The notes: generated from the sequence alone by a model not told the origin. Counted from the first letter of the stretch, positions 17,727 to 26,615 are shown. The stretch is DNA of 64,000 bases from Candidatus Didemnitutus sp. (GCA_017991595.1 JAGOQJ010000001.1:854410-918409), one strand, 5' to 3'. Numbers and translations are program-made.

Positions 17727-18938
17727 GTGGACCGCCGGCCCTTCACCCTCGCTCTCCTGTTCACGACGTTCCCTAAGACGTCGGAGGCCTTCCTGCAACG
17801 CGACGTCGCGGCGCTGCGGGCGCAGGGCGTGCGGCTGCAGCTTTACTCGCTGTGGGGCGGCGGCGGCGAGTTCGAGGGCCTGCCGGTGCAGCGTTTCAAT
17901 CTCTGGCGGCTCGTGCCGCTGTTTCTCGTCACCATCCCGTGGAATTGCCTGCGCCGGCCGCGCGTCGTGCGCGACTTGTTCGAGGGCGTCTGTCAGCGCC
18001 GTCCGCCTTCGTGGCTGAATTTTTGGGAGAACATGCTCGGGGCGGGCTTCGCGGGTTGCTTTTACCGCGAGTTCCGGCGCGATCCGCCCGATCTCGTGCA
18101 CGCGGCGTGGGGCGGCGCACCGGCGACCGCCGGCTGGCTTCTTTGGCGCATCCTCGGGTTGCGCTACAGCATGGGCGCGCACGCCTACGATCTCTTCGAA
18201 CACGGTGGCGATTGGTGGCTGATGGAGAAGGTGCGGCACGCGCGCTTCGTGCACGCCTCGACCGACATGGCGCGCACGACGCTGATCGAACGCGGTGCCG
18301 AGCCGGAAAAAATTCACGTCATCCGGCGCGGCCTGTCCGCGTTTCCGCCGCTCAAGCCGCTGCGGCCGGCGCGCCGGCTGTTGCGCCTCGTGTGCGTGGC
18401 GCGGCTCGTCGCGAAGAAAGGCCTGCCGCAGCAACTGCGCATCCTCGCGGCGGCGCGCGCGGCGGGCCTCGAGTTCGAGGTGCGTTTTGTTGGCGACGGT
18501 CCGTTGCGCGACGAACTCAGCCGCACGGCGCAGGCGCTGGGACTCGCCGAACGCGTGCGCTTTCTCGGCTATGTGACGCCGGCGGAAGTCTGGCGCGAAC
18601 TCGCCTGGGCCGATGTGCTGCTGCACACCGGCGTCGTGGCGCCGAGCGGTGACCGCGATGGGTTGCCCAACGCGATTCCGGAGGCGATGGCGGCGGGCGT
18701 GCTCGTGATCAGCTCGCCCGTAGCAGGCACGGTTGAGGCGGTGCGGCCGGAAGAGACGGGCTTGCTCGCCGACGTGGATTCGCCCGCGCAGTGGGTGGCC
18801 GCGCTGCGGCGGCTGGCGGACGACGATGCGCTCGCGGAGCGGTTGCGCACTGGGGCGCGGCGTTGGGTGGAGGCGAACTACGACGCCACGCGCAACACGG
18901 CGGAGCTGGCGCGGCGCTTCGCGGAGGCGGCGCGATGA
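17727..18938 (+). CDS. family 4 glycosyltransferase (colanic-acid WcaL-like)
   Basis: A 403-residue GT-B enzyme with N-terminal LLFTTFPKTSEAFLQRDVAAL, then VHAAWGG, MGAHAYDLF and, in the C-terminal domain, CVARLVAKKGLPQQL, VGDGPLRDEL and GLPNAIPEAMAAGVLVISS (EX7E-like site). The overall look is that of glycosyltransferases acting on exopolysaccharide or glycolipid intermediates. The most likely start is GTG at 17727; the ATG at 17716 is out of frame. The stop overlaps the next gene as ATGA. Confidence 0.88.
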   Translation: MDRRPFTLALLFTTFPKTSEAFLQRDVAALRAQGVRLQLYSLWGGGGEFEGLPVQRFNLWRLVPLFLVTIPWNCLRRPRVVRDLFEGVCQRRPPSWLNFWENMLGAGFAGCFYREFRRDPPDLVHAAWGGAPATAGWLLWRILGLRYSMGAHAYDLFEHGGDWWLMEKVRHARFVHASTDMARTTLIERGAEPEKIHVIRRGLSAFPPLKPLRPARRLLRLVCVARLVAKKGLPQQLRILAAARAAGLEFEVRFVGDGPLRDELSRTAQALGLAERVRFLGYVTPAEVWRELAWADVLLHTGVVAPSGDRDGLPNAIPEAMAAGVLVISSPVAGTVEAVRPEETGLLADVDSPAQWVAALRRLADDDALAERLRTGARRWVEANYDATRNTAELARRFAEAAR

Positions 18939-19981
18939 TCTATTTCGACGTGACCAAGACGGGCGACGCGACGCATCGCTCAGGGCTCACGCGGGTGAGC
19001 GCGCGCCTGCTGGCGGAGCTGGGCGACGCTGCGGTGCCCGTGACGTGGAGCGGCTGGCGCCGCCGCTTCGTTGCGGTCGACGGACGTCGGCTCGCGGTGC
19101 AGCCGGACGACTGGTGGTTCACGGTGGAGCTCTTCAGCGCGGCGGAACGCCGCGGCTTCGCCGATTTCGTGGCGCGGCCGCCGTGCCGGTTGGCGGCGAT
19201 GTTTCACGATGCGATCCCACTGCGTTTCCCGGTCATCACCTGGCCGCAGAGCGTGAAGCGTCACCCGGATTACATGACGCTGCTGGCCGCCTTCGACCGC
19301 GTGGAGGCGATCTCGGAAGCGAGCCGGGGCGAACTGGCCGCGTTTTGGCGGGAGCGCGCGCTGCCGGTGCGCGCGCAGCTCGGCACGATCGCGCTCGGCG
19401 CGGATTTCGACCGCGCCCCGCGGGCGGTGGCGGTCGAGCAAGCGCCCGCGCGGCCGGCGTTGCTCTGCGTGGGAATCGTCGAGCCGCGCAAGAATCAAGG
19501 GCTGCTGCTGGACGCGGCGGAGGCGCTGTGGCGCGCGGGCGTGGATTTCGACTTGCACGTGGTTGGGCGCGTGAATCCGCATTTTGGCGCGCCGATCGAG
19601 CGACGCCTGCGCGAGACAGCGCGAACCGAGCCGCGGTTGCACTGGCACGGCGCGGCGGACGATGCGGTGTTGCAGCGCCTTTATCGCGAGGTCACCGCCG
19701 TGGCGTTTCCCACGCTCGCCGAAGGCTGCGGACTGCCGCTGCTCGAAGCGCTGTGGCGCGGCACGCCCTGCGTGTGCAGCGACTTGCCGGTGCTGCGGGA
19801 GAACGCGGACGGCGGCGGCTGCGTGACGGCGCGAGTGAACGATGTCGGCGAGTGGTGCGCGCAGTTGCGACGCGTGTTGACGGACCCGGCTGAGGTGCGT
19901 CGTTTACGCGCGGAGGCGGCGGCGCGGACGCTGCCGACTTGGGCGGAGACGGCGCGGGTGTTGCGCGCTAGGTTGGCCTGA
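18935..19981 (+). CDS. GT4-like glycosyltransferase
   Basis: The 348-residue protein has a short N-terminal domain (YFDVTKTGDATHRSGLTRV, then MFHDAIPLRFP) and a standard C-terminal GT-B domain: LCVGIVEPRKNQGLLLDA, LHVVGRVNP, and AEGCGLPLLEALWRGTPCV, the last containing the E-x7-E motif. It is the last gene of the plus-strand operon and overlaps the previous gene by 4 nt. Its stop lies in a hairpin shared with the convergent alpha-oxoamine synthase gene. Confidence 0.88.
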   Translation: MIYFDVTKTGDATHRSGLTRVSARLLAELGDAAVPVTWSGWRRRFVAVDGRRLAVQPDDWWFTVELFSAAERRGFADFVARPPCRLAAMFHDAIPLRFPVITWPQSVKRHPDYMTLLAAFDRVEAISEASRGELAAFWRERALPVRAQLGTIALGADFDRAPRAVAVEQAPARPALLCVGIVEPRKNQGLLLDAAEALWRAGVDFDLHVVGRVNPHFGAPIERRLRETARTEPRLHWHGAADDAVLQRLYREVTAVAFPTLAEGCGLPLLEALWRGTPCVCSDLPVLRENADGGGCVTARVNDVGEWCAQLRRVLTDPAEVRRLRAEAAARTLPTWAETARVLRARLA

Positions 19982-19995
19982 GCGCGGCCGCTCAG
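19978..19995. terminator. convergent hairpin holding both stop codons
   Basis: CTGAGCG and CGCTCAG pair perfectly around a CGGC tetraloop. The stop codons of the glycosyltransferase (19979-19981) and of the convergent alpha-oxoamine synthase (19992-19994) are both inside it. No T-tract follows on either strand, so termination is only suggested. Confidence 0.4.
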
Positions 19996-21185
19996 AGCTG
20001 CTTCACGGCGTAGGCCATGGCCTCCGCGATGCGCTCGAAATCCTCGTCGCTGTGGCGCGCGGAGATGGCGGTGCGGATGAGGTCCTTGCCCGGCGGCACG
20101 GCGGGTGCGATCGACATGACGGTGAACACGCCCTTCTTGAGGAGCGCTTGCCAGAAGCGGTAGACGGCTTCCTTCGAGCCGAGCACGATCGGCACGGCCG
20201 GCGTTTCGCTGCCCCATGTGTCGAGGCCGAGCCCGTGGAGCAGGTCGCGATAACGGCGGGTGTTGCGCCAGAGGCGTTCGAGGTGTTCCGGCTCGCTTTG
20301 CAGGAGGTCGAGGGATGTGGAGGCGACGGCGGCCATGGCCGGGCTGAGCGCGGCGCTGAAGATGGTCTGCTTGGAATTCGTGCGCAGATACTCGATGAGG
20401 TCGCGCGAACCGGCGACGAAGCCGCCGGTGGCGGCGAGCGCTTTCGACATCGAGCCGCAGACAAGGTCGACTTGCGCGTTCACGCCGAAGTGGTCCGCGG
20501 TGCCGCGGCCTTGGCGGCCGAGCACGCCGAGGCCGTGCGCGTCGTCGAGCACGAGGAAACTGCCGCTCTCCTCCGCGAGCTTGGAAATCTCGGGCAGTTG
20601 GCAGATGTGGCCTTCCATCGAGTAAACGCCCTCGACGACCATGAGTTTGGGCGTCTTGGCGGGGATGGTTTGCAGCACCTCGCGCAGGTCGGCGGGGTTG
20701 TTGTGGCTGAAGCGCTCGACGGTGGCCATCGAGAGCCGCACGCCGTCCCAGAGGCAGGAGTGGATGTTCTTGTCGGCGACGATGACGTCGCCCTTCTGCG
20801 CAAAGCTGGCCACGGCCGAGCAGCAGGAAATGTAGCCAGCGACGCTGACGTGGCAGGCCTCGCGGTCGAGGAAGGCGGCGAGCTTTTCCTCCAACTCGGT
20901 GTGGTAGCCGCGCGAGCCGTTCGAGATGCGCGCGCCGGTGGTGCTCGTGCCCCAGCGGCGGGTGGCGGTGGCGACGGACTCGATGACCTTGGGGTGGAAG
21001 GAAAGGCCGAGGTAGTCGTTGCTCGAGAGCATGACCATCTCGCGGCCGTCGAGGGTGATCCGCGTGCCCTGCTGGGCCTCCATCGCGTGGTAGTAGGGCT
21101 TGTATTTCAGGCGCAGCTTCGTCGCGTAATCATCCTGCGCACGGGCGACGATGGCTTTCGGTTGCTTCGAGAAAAGGGAAAGCAT
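19992..21185 (-). CDS. alpha-oxoamine synthase, serine palmitoyltransferase-like
   Basis: A 397-residue PLP enzyme that condenses an amino acid with an acyl thioester, with loss of CO2. Key residues are His142 (cofactor stacking), Asp214 and His217 in LVLDDAHGLGVLG, and Lys248 in VCGSMSKALAATGGF. Sequence features such as QQGTRITLDG, SSNDYLGL, DGVRLSMATVERFSHNNP and GRQGRGTADHFG look closer to bacterial serine palmitoyltransferases than to BioF or Kbl as I remember them, but family members are hard to separate by eye. No biotin genes are near. Next to an ACP, reductase and lipid glycosyltransferases, a role in a sphingoid-type lipid is plausible. Confidence 0.85.
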   Translation of the reverse strand: MLSLFSKQPKAIVARAQDDYATKLRLKYKPYYHAMEAQQGTRITLDGREMVMLSSNDYLGLSFHPKVIESVATATRRWGTSTTGARISNGSRGYHTELEEKLAAFLDREACHVSVAGYISCCSAVASFAQKGDVIVADKNIHSCLWDGVRLSMATVERFSHNNPADLREVLQTIPAKTPKLMVVEGVYSMEGHICQLPEISKLAEESGSFLVLDDAHGLGVLGRQGRGTADHFGVNAQVDLVCGSMSKALAATGGFVAGSRDLIEYLRTNSKQTIFSAALSPAMAAVASTSLDLLQSEPEHLERLWRNTRRYRDLLHGLGLDTWGSETPAVPIVLGSKEAVYRFWQALLKKGVFTVMSIAPAVPPGKDLIRTAISARHSDEDFERIAEAMAYAVKQL

Positions 21186-21251
21186 TCAGGCGGTGGATTG
21201 AGGGGAGGCGGAGAGGCTTAGCAACCGCAAAGCCCGGCGCGGCGCGGGCGC

Positions 21252-22145
21252 TCAGAATTTGATGTGGGTGCGGAGGCGGGCGCGCAGCGGTTCGCAGGGG
21301 CGGTTGGTCGCGACCCACGCGAGGGCGAGCAGGAGCTTGGAGCCGTTGTAGCGCCACGGGCGGCGCCAGTAGGTCGCGAGGTAGGCGCGGCCGCGCAGGC
21401 GGAGCGGGAGCCGGTCCTGGGGCCAGCCCCAGCGGGCGTGATAGAGGCGGCGGTTCGCCTCCTCGTGCGCGAAGCGTCCGGCGGAGCCGCTGACGTGATG
21501 GAGCACGACGCTGCGGTTGGCCACGCAGTGCCGGTGGCCGGCGCGGCCGAGGCGTAGGCAGAGGTCGATGTCCTCATAACCGTTGCGGAAGGCCTCGTCG
21601 AAACCGCCGTGGGCGAGGAAGAGTTCGCGGCGGATCGCACAGCAGGCGGCGGTGACGGCGCGATAAAAGGAGGCGGGCCGGCGCGCGTGCCAGGGGCGCG
21701 GCGCACGGTCGTGGAAGGGGCGGCGCAGCGTGTCGAACTTCACGCCGCGGTGATCGAGCGTGCGGTCGCGGACAGTGAGTTGCAGGTTGCCGACGAAGCC
21801 GAGCTGCGGATCGGGCGCGCTGACGAGCGCGAACATCGGCTCGAACCAACCGGGCAGGAGGACGAGGTCGTTGTTGAGGAAGAAGAGAATGTCCGCGTCG
21901 GTGGCGCGGGCGGCGGTGTTGTTACCGGCGGCGAAACCGACGTTGCGCTCCGCAAGGATGACGCGGACGCGCGGATCGGACGCGGCGAGCTGGCGCAGCC
22001 AGTCGCGCGTGCCGTCGGTGCTGCCGTCGTCGTGGAAGACGATCTCCCACGCGAGGTCGCGGGGCAGCGTGGCGGTGAGTGAGGTCCACATCGCCTGCGT
22101 GAGCGGCAGGTGATTGTGGAGCGACGTGATGAACCCGACGCGCAT
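21252..22145 (-). CDS. family 2 glycosyltransferase
   Basis: A 297-residue GT-A enzyme: VGFITSLHNHLPL at the start, the nucleotide-binding FHDDGSTDGT, NVGFAAGNN, the metal site FFLNNDLVLLPGWFEPM, and the acceptor region AHGGFDEAFRNGYEDIDLC. It resembles rhamnosyltransferases of the RfbF/WbbL kind, in keeping with the deoxysugar genes directly downstream. It is a close paralogue of the GT2 at 36390-37280, sharing the C-terminal RPWRYNGSKLL pattern. Confidence 0.9.
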   Translation of the reverse strand: MRVGFITSLHNHLPLTQAMWTSLTATLPRDLAWEIVFHDDGSTDGTRDWLRQLAASDPRVRVILAERNVGFAAGNNTAARATDADILFFLNNDLVLLPGWFEPMFALVSAPDPQLGFVGNLQLTVRDRTLDHRGVKFDTLRRPFHDRAPRPWHARRPASFYRAVTAACCAIRRELFLAHGGFDEAFRNGYEDIDLCLRLGRAGHRHCVANRSVVLHHVSGSAGRFAHEEANRRLYHARWGWPQDRLPLRLRGRAYLATYWRRPWRYNGSKLLLALAWVATNRPCEPLRARLRTHIKF

Positions 22146-22151
22146 CCGGGC

Positions 22152-23072
22152 TCAGCGCAGGAGCGTGGCGAGGTATTCGCCGTAGGAGGACTTGCCGTGG
22201 CGGGCGACGTTGGCCTCGAGGCGGGCGCGGTCGATCCAGCCGCGCTTGTAGGCGATCTCCTCGAGGCAGGCGAGTTTCAGGCCGGTGCGTTTCTCGAGCA
22301 CATGGACGAAAGTGCCGGCGTCGAGCAGCGAGTCGTGCGTGCCGGTGTCGAGCCAGGCGGTGCCGCGGCCGAAGAGCTCCACGTGCAGGCGGCCGCGCTC
22401 AAGGTAGAGGCGGTTGAGGTCGGTGATCTCCAGCTCGCCGCGGGCGGAGGGGCGCAGGCTGCGCGCAAGCGCGACGACGTCGCGGTCGTAGAAATAGAGC
22501 CCGGGCACGGCGTAGTTGGATTTCGGCTGACGGGGCTTCTCCTCGATGGAGAGCACGCGGCCGTCGGGGGAGAATTCGACGACGCCGTAGGCAGTGGGGT
22601 TGGCGACGTGATAGCCGAAGATGGTGGCGCCTGCGGTGCGCGCGCCGGCGGTGGCGAGCGTCTCGATGAATTCGTTGCCGTAGAAAAGATTGTCCCCGAG
22701 CACGAGCGCGGAGGGCTCGTTGCCGGTGAGGAAGCCGGTGTCGGCGGCGATGTGGAACGCTTGGGCGAGGCCCTCGGGCCGGGGTTGGGCGGCGTAGCTG
22801 AAGCGCACGCCGAAATGCGAACCGTCCTCGAGCAGGCGCTGGAAGAGCGGCAGGTCCTGCGGCGTGGAGATGACGAGGATCTCCCGGATGCCGGCCAGCA
22901 TGAGCACGGACAGCGGGTAATAGATCATCGGCTTGTCGTAGACTGGCATCAGCTGCTTGCTGGCGGCGATGGTCAGCGGGTAGAGGCGCGTGCCGGAGCC
23001 GCCGGCGAGCACAATACCCTTGCGGGTGTTGCCGGTCGAAGGGTGAATGGCGATGGGCGATGGGCTAGACAC
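22152..23072 (-). CDS. rmlA: glucose-1-phosphate thymidylyltransferase
   Basis: The enzyme makes dTDP-glucose from dTTP and glucose 1-phosphate. It has [57 protein letters not shown] and [13 protein letters not shown], all RmlA signatures. The start is unusual: no ATG lies at the expected family N-terminus. The nearest usable codon in frame is GTG at 23072, giving 306 residues and about 15 extra amino acids, part of them encoded by the heptad array of the neighbouring element. This GTG overlaps the stop of the four-helix-bundle gene by 8 nt. Confidence 0.92.
   Translation of the reverse strand: MSSPSPIAIHPSTGNTRKGIVLAGGSGTRLYPLTIAASKQLMPVYDKPMIYYPLSVLMLAGIREILVISTPQDLPLFQRLLEDGSHFGVRFSYAAQPRPEGLAQAFHIAADTGFLTGNEPSALVLGDNLFYGNEFIETLATAGARTAGATIFGYHVANPTAYGVVEFSPDGRVLSIEEKPRQPKSNYAVPGLYFYDRDVVALARSLRPSARGELEITDLNRLYLERGRLHVELFGRGTAWLDTGTHDSLLDAGTFVHVLEKRTGLKLACLEEIAYKRGWIDRARLEANVARHGKSSYGEYLATLLR
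23034..23069 (+). repeat. left heptad array of the four-helix-bundle unit
   Basis: Four contiguous 7-mers beginning with GG cover 23042-23069, including GGCGATG twice in tandem at 23049 and 23056. A fifth, GGTCGAA, lies at 23034-23040, separated by one G. The last unit (GGCTAGA) contains, on the minus strand, the TAG stop of the small ORF, and the array also encodes the unusual N-terminus of rmlA. Confidence 0.75.
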
Positions 23073-23418
23073 GGGGAGAACGGGCTTTGATGAGAGCGCC
23101 AAGTTGCCGGGCGACTGAGACGGAGGACTCGAGAAGCGGTTTGACGGTGGCATCAGGCAGGGCGCCGACTGCTGAGGCAATTTCCAATTGAGTGCGCAAC
23201 TCCGCGAGCGAGCCCTTCGCGATGTAGAGATGTCGCACGCAGTCCTTGTCGGTATCGCGCTCGTCGCCTTCGGCAATGTTCGATGGAACGCTGACTGCCG
23301 CGCGTCGCATCTGATCGCGCAGACCGTAGTCACGCAGCGGTTCCGTGGCGCGATACACCGACACAGCCAAAGCCTTGGCTTCATGCCACACCCGCAAGTC
23401 GTGAAATCCGGTGCCCAT
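23065..23418 (-). CDS. four-helix-bundle protein (23S rRNA intervening-sequence protein family)
   Basis: The 117-residue helical protein has [18 protein letters not shown] at the N-terminus, [14 protein letters not shown] in the middle and [16 protein letters not shown] towards the end, the hallmarks of this family. Related proteins form pentameric four-helix bundles and are similar in fold to Avd of diversity-generating retroelements; the cellular role is not known. The ATG at 23418 lies in a heptad unit and gives the family N-terminus; a GTG at 23445 would add 9 residues read from the repeats. The gene is foreign to the nucleotide-sugar operon around it. Confidence 0.9.
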   Translation of the reverse strand: MGTGFHDLRVWHEAKALAVSVYRATEPLRDYGLRDQMRRAAVSVPSNIAEGDERDTDKDCVRHLYIAKGSLAELRTQLEIASAVGALPDATVKPLLESSVSVARQLGALIKARSPRV

Positions 23419-23443
23419 CGCCTGATGCCTTTCGCCTTTGGCC
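23409..23443 (-). repeat. right heptad array of the four-helix-bundle unit
   Basis: Five contiguous 7-mers beginning GGC read on the minus strand from 23443 to 23409, for example GGCCAAA at 23437-23443 and GGCGATG at 23416-23422. A partial unit extends to 23448, directly abutting the rmlB stop at 23449. Confidence 0.75.
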
Positions 23444-23448
23444 ACGCC

Positions 23449-24504
23449 TCAGCGGGCGGTGCCCAGTCGTTCTAGCTTGTAGGAACCGTCGAGGATCGAC
23501 TGCCACCAGGGTTGGTTTTCGAGATACCATTGGACGGTCTTGCGGAAGCCGGAGGTGTGGTCCTGCTGCGGGGTCCAGCCGAGCTCGCGTTTGATCTTCG
23601 TGGCGTCGATGGCGTAGCGGAGGTCGTGGCCGGGGCGGTCGGCGACGAAGGTGATGAGCGACTCGTAACGCGTGCCGTCGGCGCAGGGGCGGAGTTCGTC
23701 GAGGATCGAGCAGAGCAGGCGCACGAGGTCGAGGTTCCGGCGCTCGTTGTTGCCGCCGATGTTGTAGGTCTCGCCCGTGCGACCGCGGGTGAGGACGGCG
23801 TGCAGCGCCTCGGCGTGATCGCCGACGTAGAGCCAGTCGCGGATATTCTCGCCCTTACCGTAAACGGGGATCGGGTCGCCGCGCAGGGCCTTCAGGATGA
23901 CGACGGGGATGAGTTTCTCGGGAAACTGGTAGGGGCCGTAGTTGTTGGAGCAGTTCGTCACGAGGACGGGCAGACCGTAGGTATCGGCCCAGGCGCGGGC
24001 GAGGTGATCGGACGCGGCCTTGCTGGCGGAGTAGGGCGAGTGCGGATCGTAGGCGGTGGTCTCGGTGAACAGTCCGGCGGGTCCGAGCGAACCGTAAACC
24101 TCATCGGTGGAGACGTGGAGGAAACGGAAGCGCTCGCGCGCAGGGCCGGTGAGTTTATCGAAGTGACCGCGCGCGGCCTGGAGGAGCGTGAAGGTGCCGA
24201 CGACGTTCGTCTGGATGAACGCGCCGGGGCCGTCGATCGAGCGGTCGACGTGGCTCTCGGCGGCGAGGTGCATGACCGCGTTGGGCTGAAATTCCGCAAA
24301 GAGTTTCGCCATTGCCGCGGCGTCGCAGATGTCCGCCTGCGCGAAGCGGTAGCGCGGATGTGCGGCGACGTCGTCGAGCGAGTGGCGGTTGCCCGCGTAA
24401 GTGAGCTTGTCGACGTTGAGGACGGTGTGCTCCGTGGTGGTGAGGAGCAGCCGGACGAGATTGCTGCCGATGAAGCCGCAGCCGCCCGTCACTAAGATAT
24501 TCAT
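23449..24504 (-). CDS. rmlB: dTDP-glucose 4,6-dehydratase
   Basis: A 351-residue extended SDR that turns dTDP-glucose into dTDP-4-keto-6-deoxyglucose. NAD-binding [10 protein letters not shown] is at the start, [14 protein letters not shown] follows, the catalytic Thr133-Asp134-Glu135 lies in VSTDEVYG, Tyr158/Lys162 in YSASK, and then [14 protein letters not shown]. The ATG at 24504 is the family start. The leader is C-rich (CCAACCCCAACCC) with no Shine-Dalgarno. It is followed by rmlA, with the four-helix-bundle unit between. Confidence 0.96.
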   Translation of the reverse strand: MNILVTGGCGFIGSNLVRLLLTTTEHTVLNVDKLTYAGNRHSLDDVAAHPRYRFAQADICDAAAMAKLFAEFQPNAVMHLAAESHVDRSIDGPGAFIQTNVVGTFTLLQAARGHFDKLTGPARERFRFLHVSTDEVYGSLGPAGLFTETTAYDPHSPYSASKAASDHLARAWADTYGLPVLVTNCSNNYGPYQFPEKLIPVVILKALRGDPIPVYGKGENIRDWLYVGDHAEALHAVLTRGRTGETYNIGGNNERRNLDLVRLLCSILDELRPCADGTRYESLITFVADRPGHDLRYAIDATKIKRELGWTPQQDHTSGFRKTVQWYLENQPWWQSILDGSYKLERLGTAR

Positions 24505-24548
24505 GCGGAGAAGACCCGGGTTGGGGTTGGAGGTTGCCAAGGGAAGCG

Positions 24549-25421
24549 TCAGGCGGCGCGGCGCCAGCGGCGCAAGGCCTGCTCGATGGCGGCGTGCACT
24601 TCGGTGAGCGCGATGCCGGTGGCGAGAAGTTTGGAACAATCCATCACGCAGTTGGAGCGCGGAGTCTTGGCGGCCTGGGTCATGAACTCGGCCTCGTCGC
24701 GGAAGAAGCGGAAGGGTTTGTCGAGCACGCCGGTGCGGCGCACGAGTTCGACGATCTCGCGCGTGGTGATGTGGCCCGGGTTGGTGACGTTGTAGGTGCC
24801 GAAGGGCACGCGCCGCTCCCAGCAGGCGAAGCTGGCGGCGGCAAACTCGTCGAGCTGGCAGATGGAGTTGGTCGCCTCAAGCAGCGTGTCGTAGCGCATG
24901 ATCTTCGTGAGGTAATTGCGCGGGTGGTCGACCTCGTTGAAGGGGATGCGCAGACGCCAGATGTAGACGTCGGGCTGGCCGGCGAGCACTTCCTCGCCGA
25001 GGGCCTTGGTGCCGGAGTAGAAGCTGCAGTTGTCGGTGCGGAAGGAGAAATTCGGCACGTCGGTCTCGCGGAAGCCGGTGCCTTCGGGGCGGGCGCCGGT
25101 GTAGATGCAGCCGGAGGACACGTGGCCCCACGGCACGCCGGCGGCGGCGCAGGCGCGCGCGATGCGCCCGGGGAGGACGGCGTTGCCGAAGAGGCAATCG
25201 TCCTTGTGCAACTCGCAGGCGTCGACGTTGGGTTTGCCGGTGTAGCCGGCGGCGTTGATCAGAAAGTCCGGCTTCTCGGCGCGGAGCAGGGCGGTGAGCG
25301 CGGCCTCGTTGGTGTAGTCGAACTCCGCGCGCCGGAGGTTGCGGAACGGCACTCCCTTGCGCTGCAGCAGCGCCTGATAGGCGTTGCCCACGTAACCCGA
25401 GCCTCCGAGCAGAAAAATCAT
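24549..25421 (-). CDS. NDP-4-keto-6-deoxyglucose epimerase/reductase (NRS/ER-like)
   Basis: A 290-residue SDR with the cofactor motif GGSGYVG. Most features match the eukaryotic and giant-virus bifunctional 3,5-epimerase/4-reductase that completes L-rhamnose, rather than ordinary Rml[17 protein letters not shown], the Cys105 region [16 protein letters not shown], Tyr135/Lys139 in [18 protein letters not shown] with Lys173, and TPRSNCVMD. Cys and Lys at these places have been proposed for the epimerase step in the plant enzyme. No rmlC is present in the window, so this protein may supply both activities after rmlB. An alternative is an RmlD-like reductase with rmlC elsewhere. Confidence 0.8.
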   Translation of the reverse strand: MIFLLGGSGYVGNAYQALLQRKGVPFRNLRRAEFDYTNEAALTALLRAEKPDFLINAAGYTGKPNVDACELHKDDCLFGNAVLPGRIARACAAAGVPWGHVSSGCIYTGARPEGTGFRETDVPNFSFRTDNCSFYSGTKALGEEVLAGQPDVYIWRLRIPFNEVDHPRNYLTKIMRYDTLLEATNSICQLDEFAAASFACWERRVPFGTYNVTNPGHITTREIVELVRRTGVLDKPFRFFRDEAEFMTQAAKTPRSNCVMDCSKLLATGIALTEVHAAIEQALRRWRRAA

Positions 25422-25549
25422 GCCGCACCTTGGCCTCGGCGCGCGAGGGAGGTCAACCCAGGTTTGGAGGCTGAGGGGATGACCTTTGGCCCAAACGGGG
25501 GGAATGGGGGAGATCAGGTGTCGGCTCGCATTATTTTCAGGCGCAAAAA

Positions 25550-25777
25550 CTACATGGAATAACCGGGTTGCTTGTAGAGCATGTCGGATTTAGCCGCGAT
25601 GTCCGGGCGATAGACTTTTCCCGCCCAGTCGCCGGGCGGGATTTCCTCGAGGGCGACGGATACGGATTCCTCGCCGTAGCCAAGCACGTGCATCACGTCG
25701 GCGGTGATGCGATCGGCGAGGTCACGTTTCTGTGCCTCGGATTTTCCGGGCCAGAGTTTGACGATGATGTGTGGCAT
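25550..25777 (-). CDS. 4-oxalocrotonate tautomerase family protein (PptA-like)
   Basis: The 75-residue protein begins Met-Pro; after Met removal Pro1 is the catalytic base of this superfamily. [34 protein letters not shown] and the C-terminal KQPGYSM resemble E. coli PptA. The native substrate is unknown. It lies just downstream of an SDR gene on the same strand, in a group of oxidoreductases facing an AraC regulator. Between its stop and the sugar reductase gene at 25421 there is a 128-bp spacer with a TTTGG-C-CCAAA palindrome. Confidence 0.9.
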   Translation of the reverse strand: MPHIIVKLWPGKSEAQKRDLADRITADVMHVLGYGEESVSVALEEIPPGDWAGKVYRPDIAAKSDMLYKQPGYSM

Positions 25778-25811
25778 GATGCAGCTCCTTCGAGAGAGAG
25801 GTCTTTCAGAT

Positions 25812-26555
25812 TTACCACGGCTGATTGGCGGGGCCGACGGTGAACTCGTTGATCGTGGTGTCGGCGGGCTGTTCGAGGGCGAAGGCTACGACGCTGGCGA
25901 TCCGGTCGGGGGAGATGCCGTAGCGTTGGTAGAGTTGCTGCATCGCGGCGGCGCTGGCCTGGTGGTGAATGCCGCCCAGCAACTCGGTATTGATGGCTGC
26001 GGGGTAGATGGTCGCGGTGCGGATGTTCGTGCCCTCCATGGCGGACTCGATGCGGAGAACCTCCATGAAGTCGCGCACGAACCACTTGGTGCCGCCGTAG
26101 ACGGCGCTGCCGGGGTAGGCCTTGAGCCCGGCGACCGACGAGGTGGCGATCACATGCCCCGATTTCTGGCGAAGAAACGTCGGCAGCACGGCCGCGACGC
26201 CGTTGAGCACGCCCTTGATGTTCACGTCGACCGTTTGGTGCCAGTCGTCGACATTCAGGGCCGACAGAGGCGCGGTCGGCATGATGCCGGCGTTAAGGAA
26301 GATGGCGTCAACGCGGCCGAATGTCTTGAGTGCGAGGGCGGCGATGGCGTCGTTGTCGGACCGCTTGGTGACGTCCAATTCCTGACTGACGGCTTCGCCC
26401 CCGGCGTTGCGGATTTCCGTGACGATTTGCTTGAGCTTGGATTCGCGCCGCGCGCCGAGGACGACTTTGGCGCCTTTGGCGGCGAGTAGTTTGGCGGTCG
26501 ACTCGCCGATGCCGGACGAGGCTCCCGTGAGGATGACGACTTTGTCTTTGATCAT
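25812..26555 (-). CDS. short-chain dehydrogenase/reductase (YdfG-like)
   Basis: A classical SDR of 247 residues: [12 protein letters not shown] in [12 protein letters not shown], Ser in IATSSVAG, Y-x3-K in YGGTK, and the C-terminal [17 protein letters not shown] typical of serine/3-hydroxy acid dehydrogenase-like SDRs. It probably uses NADP (Arg pair in LGARRESKL). Cytoplasmic; substrate unknown. It is part of the 25.5-29.6 kb minus-strand group. Confidence 0.93.
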   Translation of the reverse strand: MIKDKVVILTGASSGIGESTAKLLAAKGAKVVLGARRESKLKQIVTEIRNAGGEAVSQELDVTKRSDNDAIAALALKTFGRVDAIFLNAGIMPTAPLSALNVDDWHQTVDVNIKGVLNGVAAVLPTFLRQKSGHVIATSSVAGLKAYPGSAVYGGTKWFVRDFMEVLRIESAMEGTNIRTATIYPAAINTELLGGIHHQASAAAMQQLYQRYGISPDRIASVVAFALEQPADTTINEFTVGPANQPW

Positions 26556-26615
26556 GGTGCGGTGGATTTGAGAGTGGGCTGTTGAGCGGAAACGGAACGT
26601 GGGTGCACGGCGCGC

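Larger units (their letters stand above)
23034..23448 (-). mobile_element. four-helix-bundle gene unit bounded by inward-facing GG-heptad arrays
   Basis: The unit lies between rmlB and rmlA. It consists of a small ORF whose start and stop codons both lie inside arrays of 7-bp units beginning GGC or GGT. The left array (23034-23069) reads on the plus strand and the right array (23409-23443) on the minus strand, so both point inward. Genes of this family are known as insertions in 23S rRNA and as scattered stand-alone copies. Mobility is an inference from the architecture, not shown by target duplications. Confidence 0.5.

Noticed and set aside
25460-25500. TTTGG-C-CCAAA palindrome downstream of the tautomerase as a terminator
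   Set aside because: The stem is only 5 bp and no T-tract follows on either strand; noted in the tautomerase entry only.
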